Shown one piece after another: positions 8,227-15,301 of a stretch of DNA of 20,003 nt. This stretch comes from an uncultured Candidatus Pelagibacter sp. (GTDB lineage Bacteria > Pseudomonadota > Alphaproteobacteria > Pelagibacterales > Pelagibacteraceae), in assembly GCA_905616435.1 (NCBI GenBank), contig CAJQSU010000016.1, positions 1 through 20,003 on the forward strand. Direction: 5' to 3'. The translations under genes were made by a program, and so were the position numbers. The notes beneath the pieces were generated by a model. That model worked only from the letters and a program-made list of their open reading frames with translations, was not told the origin of the DNA and did no database searches. Position 1 is the stretch's first letter. Each line of letters opens with the position of its first letter.

Positions 8227-8859
8227 TTATTTTTTTTGAATTTTAGCAAATCTATAATTGCATAATATTTCACATTGAAGGTCATTTTTTTTTGTAAATT
8301 CGTCAATAGCCTTCTTAACACCAGATGCTTTGGGCAAATTATAATCATCACACATAATTATTCCATTATTTTTTGTTAAAACTTCAATACAGTTATTTAA
8401 ATCATTCTTAACTGTTTCATAATCATGCCCTCCATCTAAAAAAACATAGTCTATTTTTGAAAAATTGATTTTTTTTAGAATTTTTTTTGAATTACCTTTG
8501 ATTAAATGAACATTATCTTTAAACTTTTTTAATAAGTCTTGCACAGCCTCTAAGCTGTAAGGGTCGCGTTTTTTTATATATTTGAAATAAATCTCTTTGA
8601 ATGGATTATTAAATTTTGTGTTAGGTATGACTTCACTTTTGTTTTCATCATTTTCAGCAAATAAATCTAATCCAATGTATTTAAAATCATCATGATGAAT
8701 TTGGTAAAGTAATTCACAAACATTTCTTGCCGTCACGCCATGAAATACACCAACTTCTAAAAAAAATTTAGGTTTTTTAGTTTTAACATCATTTAAGAAA
8801 AAATCCCCGTCACCTTTTTGTTTGAGGCTAGTTTTTCTAAAGTACTTTTTGTATTTCAA
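8227..8859 (-). CDS. Class I SAM-dependent methyltransferase, substrate unknown
   Basis: A 210-residue Rossmann-fold methyltransferase of the Methyltransf_24 type. Visible are the SAM-binding glycine motif EVGVFHG (35-41), an acidic strand end YIGLDLF (61-67), and FLDGGHDYETVKND (140-153), which is characteristic of this family, followed by a DDY (171-173). No membrane segment or signal peptide is seen. The only start that leaves room for the SAM motif is TTG at 8857-8859, 5 bases after the nrdB stop; no Shine-Dalgarno is apparent, so it may depend on read-through translation from nrdB. Being in the nrdAB transcript does not by itself tell its role. Relatives act on sugars, small molecules or natural products. 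It converges with prpC with no gap. Confidence 0.75.
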   Translation of the reverse strand: MKYKKYFRKTSLKQKGDGDFFLNDVKTKKPKFFLEVGVFHGVTARNVCELLYQIHHDDFKYIGLDLFAENDENKSEVIPNTKFNNPFKEIYFKYIKKRDPYSLEAVQDLLKKFKDNVHLIKGNSKKILKKINFSKIDYVFLDGGHDYETVKNDLNNCIEVLTKNNGIIMCDDYNLPKASGVKKAIDEFTKKNDLQCEILCNYRFAKIQKK

Positions 8860-8864
8860 CTGAA

Positions 8865-9881
8865 TTAACTAAACGCTTCTACCCAAGTTCCTTGAGTTGA
8901 TGCTTTGGAATATTCAGTAGCACGACCTTCAAAAAAGTTCATGTGTTCAACAGCATTCAACATTGTATCTAACCAAGTAAGAGGATTTTTTTGTATATCA
9001 TAAATCGGCTCTAGACCTAATTGAGTGAGTCTTCTATTAGCTATAAATCTAATATAATCTTTAACTTCTCGAGCAGTTAGACCTTCCATGGGACCCATTT
9101 CAAAAGCAAGATCTATGAAAGCATCTTCATGCGCAATAATAGTTCTGCAAGCTTCATAAAGTTCTTTTTTTAGTTTTGGATTCCATATCTCTGGATTTTC
9201 ATTAATGAATTCTTTAAAAATTCTAATCATAGAATTGCAATGAAGAGTTTCATCTCGAACAGACCAAGTAACTATTTGACCCATTCCTTTCATTTTATTA
9301 TGTCTTGGGAAATTTAAAAGAATTGCAAAACTTGCAAACAATTGTAACCCCTCTGTAAAAGCACTAAATACAGCAACCGTTTTTGCAATATCTTCTTTAG
9401 AATTTACATTGAAGCCTTGCATGTAATCGTGTTTATCTTTCATTTCTTTATATTTCATGAAAGCTGAGTATTCAGACTCTGGCATACCAATTGTATCTAA
9501 TAAGTGGGAGTAAGCTGCTACATGGACAGTTTCCATTGATGCAAAAGCTGTCATCATCATCAACACTTCTGTTGGTTTAAATACAGTTGTATAATGCCTA
9601 AGGTAACAATTGCTAACCTCAATGTCTGCTTGGGTAAAAAATCTAAATATTTGTGTTAATAAATTTTTTTCTGATTGTGACAGATTTTTTTGCCAATCTC
9701 TAACATCGTCACCTAGTGGAACCTCTTCTGGCAACCAATGAATTCTTTGTTGAGTTAGCCAAGCATCATAACACCATGGGTATCTAAAAGGTTTATAAAC
9801 TGGATTTTCTACTAATAGTCCCATTTTTTTTGGTTGGATTATTTCTTTTTTTTCTACTTTAATTTTCTCTGCTACTGACAT
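8865..9881 (-). CDS. nrdB: Ribonucleotide reductase class I, beta (radical) subunit
   Basis: Carries the di-iron centre and tyrosyl radical used by NrdA to reduce ribonucleotides. The protein is 338 residues from the ATG at 9879-9881. Iron ligands D86, E117, H120, E177, E211 and H214 and the radical tyrosine Y124 (METVHVAAY) are all present, and spacings within each half match E. coli R2 (D84/E115/H118/Y122 and E204/E238/H241). I chose this ATG over an in-frame GTG at 9890 because GAGGAG lies 8 bases upstream of the ATG and is too close to the GTG. It overlaps the nrdA stop by 10 bases, so the two are translationally coupled. The C-terminus ends TWVEAFS, the likely NrdA-docking tail. No ATP-cone is fused. 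Sequence is closest to alphaproteobacterial NrdB. Confidence 0.96.
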   Translation of the reverse strand: MSVAEKIKVEKKEIIQPKKMGLLVENPVYKPFRYPWCYDAWLTQQRIHWLPEEVPLGDDVRDWQKNLSQSEKNLLTQIFRFFTQADIEVSNCYLRHYTTVFKPTEVLMMMTAFASMETVHVAAYSHLLDTIGMPESEYSAFMKYKEMKDKHDYMQGFNVNSKEDIAKTVAVFSAFTEGLQLFASFAILLNFPRHNKMKGMGQIVTWSVRDETLHCNSMIRIFKEFINENPEIWNPKLKKELYEACRTIIAHEDAFIDLAFEMGPMEGLTAREVKDYIRFIANRRLTQLGLEPIYDIQKNPLTWLDTMLNAVEHMNFFEGRATEYSKASTQGTWVEAFS

Positions 9882-11812
9882 GAAAGACACTCCTCGTATT
9901 CTGGTTGTTCGTTTGATTGTTTTTCTTTAGATTTATATACATTGGCTGTTACATCTGTTGAATTTGCATCGTTGATATTTTCAGCTCTTTGAATTGATTT
10001 TGATCTACAGTAATAAAGGCTTTTTAGGCCTTTTTTCCAAGCATCAAAATGAATTTTATGTAATTCTTTTTTATGAACATCTGCTGGCAAAAATAAATTA
10101 ACTGACTGAGCTTGAGAAATAAAAGGAGTTCTATCACTACTCAATTCTATAATCCATTTTTGATCTAACTCAAAAGCGGTTTTAAAAACATCTTTTTCTA
10201 AATCTGTTAAAAAATCTAAATGTGAAACTGACCCTTGATTAGTTGTAATTGAAGACCAAGTATCACTATCATTTTTACCATGGTTGTCTAAAATTTCTTC
10301 CAAATATCTATTTCGAACATTGAATGAACCTGACAAAGTTTTGTGGGTATAGCTATTAGCTGCAACTGGTTCTACCCCTGGTGAAGCACCACCACAAATT
10401 ATTGAAATTGATGCTGTTGGAGCAATCGCAGTTTTATTAGAAAATCTTTCTTGAAAACCATATTCAGCAGCATCCGGACAAGCGCCTCTTTCTTCTGCCA
10501 AATCTTTAGATGCTTTATTTACTTGCTCATCAATCTGTTTAAATATTTTTTTATTCCAAGATTTAGCCATTACTGACTCAAGTGGAATTCTATTTTTTTG
10601 TAAAAAAGAATGGAAACCCATTACTCCTAATCCAACACTTCTTTCTCTCTCTGCTGCATATTTTGCATCCTTAAACTGCTCTGGTGCTTTATTAATAAAA
10701 TCAGATAAAACGTTATCTAAAAATCTCATTACATCGCTAACTATATCTTTATCATCTTTCCATTCATCATACTTTTCTAAATTCAGTGAAGACAAACAAC
10801 AAACAGCCGTTCTATCTCTACCATCTTTATCAATTCCTGTAGGTAGAGTTATTTCACTACATAGATTTGATGTTTTAACAGTTAGATTAGCAAGCTTGTG
10901 ATGTTGAGGAATTAATCTATTAACTGTATCAATATAAATAATATACGGTTCTCCAGTTTCAATTCTAGCAGTTAATAATCTTATCCACAAATTTCTTGCT
11001 GAAATAGTTTGTTGAACCGTTCCATCTGCAGGACTTTTCAATCCCCATTGTTCATCATTTTCAACGGCTCGCATAAATGCGTCTGAAACTAAAACACCAT
11101 GATGCAAATTTAGTGCTTTTCTATTTGGATCACCACCTGTGGGTCTTCTCATTTCTATAAACTCTTCAATTTCAGGATGATCCACTGGAAGATAACAGGC
11201 AGCCGAACCTCTTCTTAAAGAACCTTGGCTAATTGCCATTGTTAAAGAATCCATTACCTTTATAAAAGGAATTATTCCTGAAGTTTTTCCAACCTTACCA
11301 ATTTTTTCACCAATTGATCTGAGGTTGCCCCAGTAACTTCCAATGCCGCCGCCTTTTGCAGCCAACCAAACATTTTCACTCCAAAGATCAAGAATGCCAC
11401 CTAAACTATCTGATGCTTCATTTAAAAAACATGAGATTGGTAATCCTCTTTTAGTTCCACCATTAGATAAAACTGGTGTAGCCGGCATAAACCATAGGTT
11501 GCTTATGTAATTATAAATTCTCTGTGCATGTAAATTATCGTCTGCATATGAGCTTGCAACACGTGCAAATAAATCTTGAAAAGATTCATTATGACCAAGA
11601 TATCTGTCTTTTAAAGTTGCCTTACCAAAGTCCGTCAAATTTGCATCTCTAGACCTATCGATCTTAATTATGATACCTTTATCATTTTGGAATAATTCAG
11701 TTTCATTGTTGAGTGAAAAAAGATCAGGTCTTTTGTCTTTAGAAACTTCGTTAACATCAGGGCTATATTCAGAGACAGCTTTCTTTAAGGCCTGTGATAG
11801 AATTTTGTTCAT
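9872..11812 (-). CDS. nrdA: Ribonucleotide reductase class I, alpha (catalytic) subunit
   Basis: Reduces ribonucleoside diphosphates to deoxynucleotides. The 646 residues carry the active-site cysteines C128 (ISCFL) and C338 (VCCLSS), with N316, C318 and E320 in SNLCSEI. The radical-relay tyrosine pair is Y600-Y601 (SLYYCRS), and a C-terminal redox pair sits at C642 and C645 (CLSCQ). The roughly 90-residue ATP-cone that starts E. coli NrdA (761 residues) is absent: the protein enters the reductase N-terminal domain after a short leader, so dATP shut-off through that domain is not expected. Its last codons contain the nrdB ribosome binding site and start. Upstream lies a probable pair of NrdR boxes (11846-11892). 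ATG start at 11810-11812. Confidence 0.96.
   Translation of the reverse strand: MNKILSQALKKAVSEYSPDVNEVSKDKRPDLFSLNNETELFQNDKGIIIKIDRSRDANLTDFGKATLKDRYLGHNESFQDLFARVASSYADDNLHAQRIYNYISNLWFMPATPVLSNGGTKRGLPISCFLNEASDSLGGILDLWSENVWLAAKGGGIGSYWGNLRSIGEKIGKVGKTSGIIPFIKVMDSLTMAISQGSLRRGSAACYLPVDHPEIEEFIEMRRPTGGDPNRKALNLHHGVLVSDAFMRAVENDEQWGLKSPADGTVQQTISARNLWIRLLTARIETGEPYIIYIDTVNRLIPQHHKLANLTVKTSNLCSEITLPTGIDKDGRDRTAVCCLSSLNLEKYDEWKDDKDIVSDVMRFLDNVLSDFINKAPEQFKDAKYAAERERSVGLGVMGFHSFLQKNRIPLESVMAKSWNKKIFKQIDEQVNKASKDLAEERGACPDAAEYGFQERFSNKTAIAPTASISIICGGASPGVEPVAANSYTHKTLSGSFNVRNRYLEEILDNHGKNDSDTWSSITTNQGSVSHLDFLTDLEKDVFKTAFELDQKWIIELSSDRTPFISQAQSVNLFLPADVHKKELHKIHFDAWKKGLKSLYYCRSKSIQRAENINDANSTDVTANVYKSKEKQSNEQPEYEECLSCQ
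9890..9895 (-). promoter_or_regulatory. nrdB Shine-Dalgarno inside the nrdA 3' end
   Basis: GAGGAG on the minus strand, 8 bases before the nrdB ATG at 9881. These same bases are the two Glu codons that precede the C-terminal Cys-Leu-Ser-Cys of NrdA. The site decides the nrdB start and implies ribosomes finishing nrdA deliver initiation of nrdB. Confidence 0.75.
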
Positions 11813-11845
11813 AATTAGTACTATATTTTGTTATTGCGACGAAAA

Positions 11846-11892
11846 CAACTATATGTTGTATGCGTTTTATGTTGATATACCATATAAACAAT
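11846..11892 (-). promoter_or_regulatory. Probable tandem NrdR boxes upstream of nrdA
   Basis: Two 16-base sites begin 31 bases apart, the three-helical-turn spacing known for paired NrdR boxes. Read on the plus strand, the site at 11846-11861 (CAACTATATGTTGTAT) matches 12 of 16 positions of the acaCwAtATaTwGtgt consensus, including 9 of 10 core bases. The site at 11877-11892 (ATACCATATAAACAAT) matches about 10 of 16. They lie 34-80 bases upstream of the nrdA ATG. NrdR is a zinc-finger/ATP-cone repressor that senses dATP/ATP. The region is shared with the divergent phosphohexomutase gene, which could also be affected. The second box is weak; the consensus is quoted from memory. Confidence 0.65.
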
Positions 11893-11969
11893 TAATCAAC
11901 AGAACATTTATAGAACGTGACAAAATATTTTACAATAAAAAAATTCAAAAAAGAGTAAGTAATTAACAG

Positions 11970-13424
11970 ATGAATCAAACTATCAAAATAGATCCCTATG
12001 GTTTTAGAGAATATGATGCTCGCTGGATATATAAAAAAGACATAAATAAAGAGGGAATCACGAATCTTGGAAAAGGTTTAGGAAGTCAAATAAAGAACCA
12101 TACAAAAAAAACAAACCCAAGAGTGATAGTTGGGCATGACTACAGGTCGTATAGCGAAGAAATTAAAAGTGCTCTTAAAAAGGGGCTTATATCCACCGGA
12201 TGTTATATCGAAGACATTGGCTTATCGTTATCTCCAATGGTTTATTTTGCACAATTTAATTTAAATGCTGACGCGGTTGCAATGGTTACAGCAAGTCACA
12301 ATGAAAATGGATGGACTGGTGTAAAAATGGGAATCAAAAAAGGATTAACTCACGCACCTGAAGAGATGAAAGAATTAAAAGATATCACCTTAAATGAAAA
12401 ATTTTTAAATGGTGATGGTGCTGAAAAACAAATAGAAAATTTTCAACAAGTTTATAAAGATGATTTGATAAAGGGTAATAAAATTAATAAGAAATTAAAA
12501 GCAGTGGTTGCCTGTGGAAACGGTACAGCCGGTGTATTTGCTCCAGATATTTTAAGAGGAATTGGTTGTGAGGTGATAGAACTTGATTGTGAATTGGATT
12601 GGACTTTTCCGAAATACAATCCAAATCCTGAAGATTTAAAAATGCTACATGCAATTGCTAAAGTTGTTAAGGAAAGTAATGCAGATGTTGGTTTTGGATT
12701 TGATGGTGATGGGGATAGAGTTGGCGTCATAGACAATCAAGGAAATGAAATATTTTCAGACAAGATTGGTTTGTTGATTGCAAGAAACTTGTCCACAAAA
12801 CATAAAAATTCTAAATTTGTAGTAGATGTAAAATCAACCGGACTATACTCAAAAGATAAAGTTTTATTGGAAAATAAATGTGAAACGATCTATTGGAAAA
12901 CTGGTCATTCTCATATTAAAAGAAAAGTTAATACTGAAAAAGCATTAGCTGGATTTGAAAAAAGTGGTCATTTTTTTTTTAATAAACCTCTGGGTTATGG
13001 CTATGATGATGGAATTAATTCAGCAATTCATGTCTGTCATTTATTAGATAATCAAAAAAAAAGGATGAGTGAAATTTTTAATGAATTACCTAATACATTT
13101 CAAACACCTACTATGGCTCCTTTTTGTAAAGATGAAGAAAAATACCAAGTAGTAGATGAATTAGTTAAACAAGTTGAGGAAATAAAAAATAATAAAACTA
13201 AAATTGATAATCAGATAATAACAAAAGTTCTTACTGTTAATGGTATAAGATTTTCTTTTGAAGATGGTTCTTGGGGATTAATAAGAGCATCTTCAAACAA
13301 ACCATCATTAGTAATTGTTACTGAAAGCCCGACTTCTGATATTAGGAAGAAGAAAATCTTTGATTTTATTGACGATCTGCTGCAAAAAACTGGAAAAGTT
13401 GGCGAATACGACCAAAAAATCTAA
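11970..13424 (+). CDS. Phosphomannomutase/phosphoglucomutase family protein
   Basis: Alpha-D-phosphohexomutase of the AlgC/ManB type, interconverting hexose 6-phosphates and 1-phosphates for sugar-nucleotide synthesis. The 484 residues show the phosphoserine loop TASHN (S109), the magnesium loop DGDGDR (245-250), the sugar-binding EKSGH (330-334) and the C-terminal phosphate-binding loop around IRASSNKP. It could act on mannose, glucose or, less likely, glucosamine phosphates; dedicated GlmM proteins are shorter (about 445 residues) and have a different N-terminus. The ATG at 11970 lies 157 bases from the divergent nrdA start, with the NrdR-like boxes between. A weak hairpin follows the stop. 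Substrate specificity is not readable from sequence. Confidence 0.88.
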   Translation: MNQTIKIDPYGFREYDARWIYKKDINKEGITNLGKGLGSQIKNHTKKTNPRVIVGHDYRSYSEEIKSALKKGLISTGCYIEDIGLSLSPMVYFAQFNLNADAVAMVTASHNENGWTGVKMGIKKGLTHAPEEMKELKDITLNEKFLNGDGAEKQIENFQQVYKDDLIKGNKINKKLKAVVACGNGTAGVFAPDILRGIGCEVIELDCELDWTFPKYNPNPEDLKMLHAIAKVVKESNADVGFGFDGDGDRVGVIDNQGNEIFSDKIGLLIARNLSTKHKNSKFVVDVKSTGLYSKDKVLLENKCETIYWKTGHSHIKRKVNTEKALAGFEKSGHFFFNKPLGYGYDDGINSAIHVCHLLDNQKKRMSEIFNELPNTFQTPTMAPFCKDEEKYQVVDELVKQVEEIKNNKTKIDNQIITKVLTVNGIRFSFEDGSWGLIRASSNKPSLVIVTESPTSDIRKKKIFDFIDDLLQKTGKVGEYDQKI

Positions 13425-13493
13425 GAGTTAATAAGATTAACTTTCAACTAATAAGTGTTCATGAAATTGTTAAGAATCAATTACAAAGAATAT

Positions 13494-13523
13494 GAGGTGA
13501 TGGAGGGAGACTGAAATCACCTC
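13494..13523. terminator. Hairpin between convergent genes, possible two-way terminator
   Basis: An 8-bp stem GAGGTGAT (13494-13501) pairs with ATCACCTC (13516-13523) around a 14-base purine-rich loop. It lies between the phosphohexomutase stop and the HIT-gene stop, the place for a shared terminator. The T run that follows is broken (TTTCTATTT) on the plus strand and poor on the minus strand, and the loop is large, so termination strength is uncertain. It is the most GC-rich short stretch of the surrounding DNA. The remainder of 13425-13526 shows nothing I can name. Confidence 0.45.
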
Positions 13524-13526
13524 TTT

Positions 13527-13928
13527 CTATTTAAAAACTTTACTTATTTTACTTATAATTTTTTCTAAATTTGATTTTGAATAAGTTTTTCCTTTAACAA
13601 CCCATACAGATAAGGGCCAAGAACTATCATTTCTATTTCGTGCAATAATGTGAATGTGCAGTTGAGGAACAATATTCCCAATTTTTTCAACATTAAGTCT
13701 TGAGGTTTTAAAAGCTTTTTTCATTAATTTACTACAATGAACTATCTCTTTCATCAAAAGTAATTGATCTTTAAAGTTTAAGTCAGTGATATCTCTAATA
13801 CTTTTTCTTTTTGGAATTAATATAATCCAAGGAAATTTTGAATTATCAATCAATCTTATAGTGCATAACTTTAAATCACTTATATAAAATGATGACTTTA
13901 AAAAACTTTTGTTAAATTTGTTAGCCAT
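13527..13928 (-). CDS. HIT (histidine triad) family protein
   Basis: A 133-residue small nucleotide hydrolase/transferase of the HIT superfamily. The triad region reads VPQLHIHIIAR, so the usual H-x-H-x-H is Q89-x-H91-x-H93; the middle histidine, the nucleophile in HIT enzymes, is kept. The following NDSSWPLSVW stretch resembles an alphaproteobacterial HIT subgroup in which the first His is likewise replaced by Gln. An N-terminal beta strand with FPWIILIPKRKSIRDITDL matches the HIT fold, where the PWxxxxPxR pattern precedes the helix. The start is ATG at 13926-13928. It lies 53 bases downstream of the coiled-coil gene on the same strand. The physiological substrate is unknown. Confidence 0.85.
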   Translation of the reverse strand: MANKFNKSFLKSSFYISDLKLCTIRLIDNSKFPWIILIPKRKSIRDITDLNFKDQLLLMKEIVHCSKLMKKAFKTSRLNVEKIGNIVPQLHIHIIARNRNDSSWPLSVWVVKGKTYSKSNLEKIISKISKVFK

Positions 13929-13981
13929 AACTGGGATGTAAGATTAATTAAAAATTTAAAAAGAGTAATAAAAATATATTA

Positions 13982-15124
13982 TTAATTACTTTTAATTTCT
14001 TCTTTATTAACTATTTTAACGTCAGAATCTAAATTGTCCTTAACTTCGCTATCATTTAAATTTGTTAATTCTTGAGCATAAAACTTATTGATCAACTCAT
14101 CTTCTTTAAGTCTTTGCTCCAAGTCAAATTTATCTTCCCATTCTTTAACTCTTCGGTCTGCTTCTCTAATTCTTTCAGCTTCATCGTCTTGATGTTTTAA
14201 AACAATTTCTCTTTCCTCTTGAATTCTATTTTTATTTTCTTGTTCTTTTCTTAGTTCCTCGTCTCTTTCTCTTATTTTCTTTTCCTTTAATATTTTTTCT
14301 TTTTCAGCAGTTTTAATTTGCTGCTCTTTAAATCTAAATTCTTCTTCTTTTGCTTTTGCTTCAGCTTGTTCTTTAGATAATTGTCTTTCAAGTTGTTCCT
14401 GTCGTTCAATTTCTAGCTGTCTTAATCTTTCTTCGGTTTCTTTTAGTTTTTCCTCTTCATATTTTAATTTTCTAGCTGCTTCTCCAATTTTTTGTTCTTC
14501 ATCTAATCTCTGTTTTCTATCTAATTCTCTTAATCTAACCTGTTCCTGTCTTGCTTTTTCTTTTTCTTCTCTAATTCTTTGAGCTTGCGCTTCATTAGCT
14601 TTAATTTCTTCGTCTTTTGTTTTTATTTTTTCTTCTCTAACTTTCTGTCTCTCAAGCATTTTTATTCTAAGCTCTTCTTCCTTGAGCTTTAAAGCATCTT
14701 CTCTTAATTTTTTTGCTTCCTCATCTTTAACTTTTTGAAGTTCGATTTTAATTCTTTTGTTCTCAATTTTAATTCTTTTGTTTTCATTTTTTTTAACTTG
14801 TTGTTCGTTATCAATTATTAATTTTTTTTGAACAAACACTAGATTTTTTTCTTGTTTTATTTTGTCTAATATTTCTTTCTGGGCCTCACTTTTTTTCTTT
14901 TGTAATTCTTTTTGTTCGTCTAGTTTTCTTTTTTTTTCTAATTTTTTTTTTTCATTCAGTCTAATTTTTTTAAAATTATTATAAAAATTACTAATCTTAT
15001 TTTTAGCAATATCAATTGTGTTAATAGGAATTGTTTTTAACTTATCTAAATTTAAATTTTTTGGGACAAGTGACTTAATATCTTTAATGCCCATTTTTTT
15101 TTTTATTATTTTTTTTGGGCTCAT
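13982..15124 (-). CDS. Highly charged coiled-coil protein of unknown function
   Basis: I do not recognise this 380-residue protein. After a lysine-rich, otherwise ordinary N-terminus (MSPKKIIKKKMG, about residues 1-50), residues from about 55 to 350 are an almost unbroken alternation of Lys, Arg, Glu and Gln with Leu/Ile/Ala spacing, as in a long alpha-helical coiled coil. An acidic C-terminal tail follows. There is no signal peptide, membrane segment, Cys pair or enzyme motif. A heptad is perfectly duplicated (ENKRIKI twice) from a 21-bp tandem repeat. I prefer the ATG at 15122-15124; a TTG 15 bases upstream is in frame. Resemblance to TolA, caldesmon-like or Ezrin-like sequences would be compositional only. 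The upstream 177 bases hold no other gene. It could be a structural or scaffolding protein; this is only inference. Confidence 0.7.
   Translation of the reverse strand: MSPKKIIKKKMGIKDIKSLVPKNLNLDKLKTIPINTIDIAKNKISNFYNNFKKIRLNEKKKLEKKRKLDEQKELQKKKSEAQKEILDKIKQEKNLVFVQKKLIIDNEQQVKKNENKRIKIENKRIKIELQKVKDEEAKKLREDALKLKEEELRIKMLERQKVREEKIKTKDEEIKANEAQAQRIREEKEKARQEQVRLRELDRKQRLDEEQKIGEAARKLKYEEEKLKETEERLRQLEIERQEQLERQLSKEQAEAKAKEEEFRFKEQQIKTAEKEKILKEKKIRERDEELRKEQENKNRIQEEREIVLKHQDDEAERIREADRRVKEWEDKFDLEQRLKEDELINKFYAQELTNLNDSEVKDNLDSDVKIVNKEEIKSN
14744..14785. repeat. 21-bp tandem duplication inside the coiled-coil gene
   Basis: Two adjacent 21-base units (14744-14764 and 14765-14785) differ by two bases and each encode one seven-residue heptad (ENKRIKI-type). 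A duplication of exactly one heptad lengthens the coil without breaking its register. Confidence 0.75.
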
Positions 15125-15301
15125 GTTAAAAGTTAACAATTTTAATATGTTTTAAATATATAAAAAGTGCTTAAATTGAGCTTTAAATATTGCTAATTAT
15201 TTAAAAAACCTAATAATTTTTTGAAATTACAATTATTACGTGTAATTATGTTATCTTGATTTATGGGAAATGGTATAAAAACAACTTTAACTTTTCAAAT
15301 T

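Noticed and set aside
11670..11966. 98-residue open frame on the plus strand across the nrdA start and the nrdA/phosphohexomutase spacer
   Set aside because: It is mostly antisense to nrdA, starts inside it, and has no family features; the spacer part is better explained by promoters and NrdR boxes.
15235..15246. Short inverted repeat ATTAC-GT-GTAAT in the spacer between the TSUP and coiled-coil genes
   Set aside because: Five-base arms in very AT-rich DNA arise easily by chance and no known operator matches.
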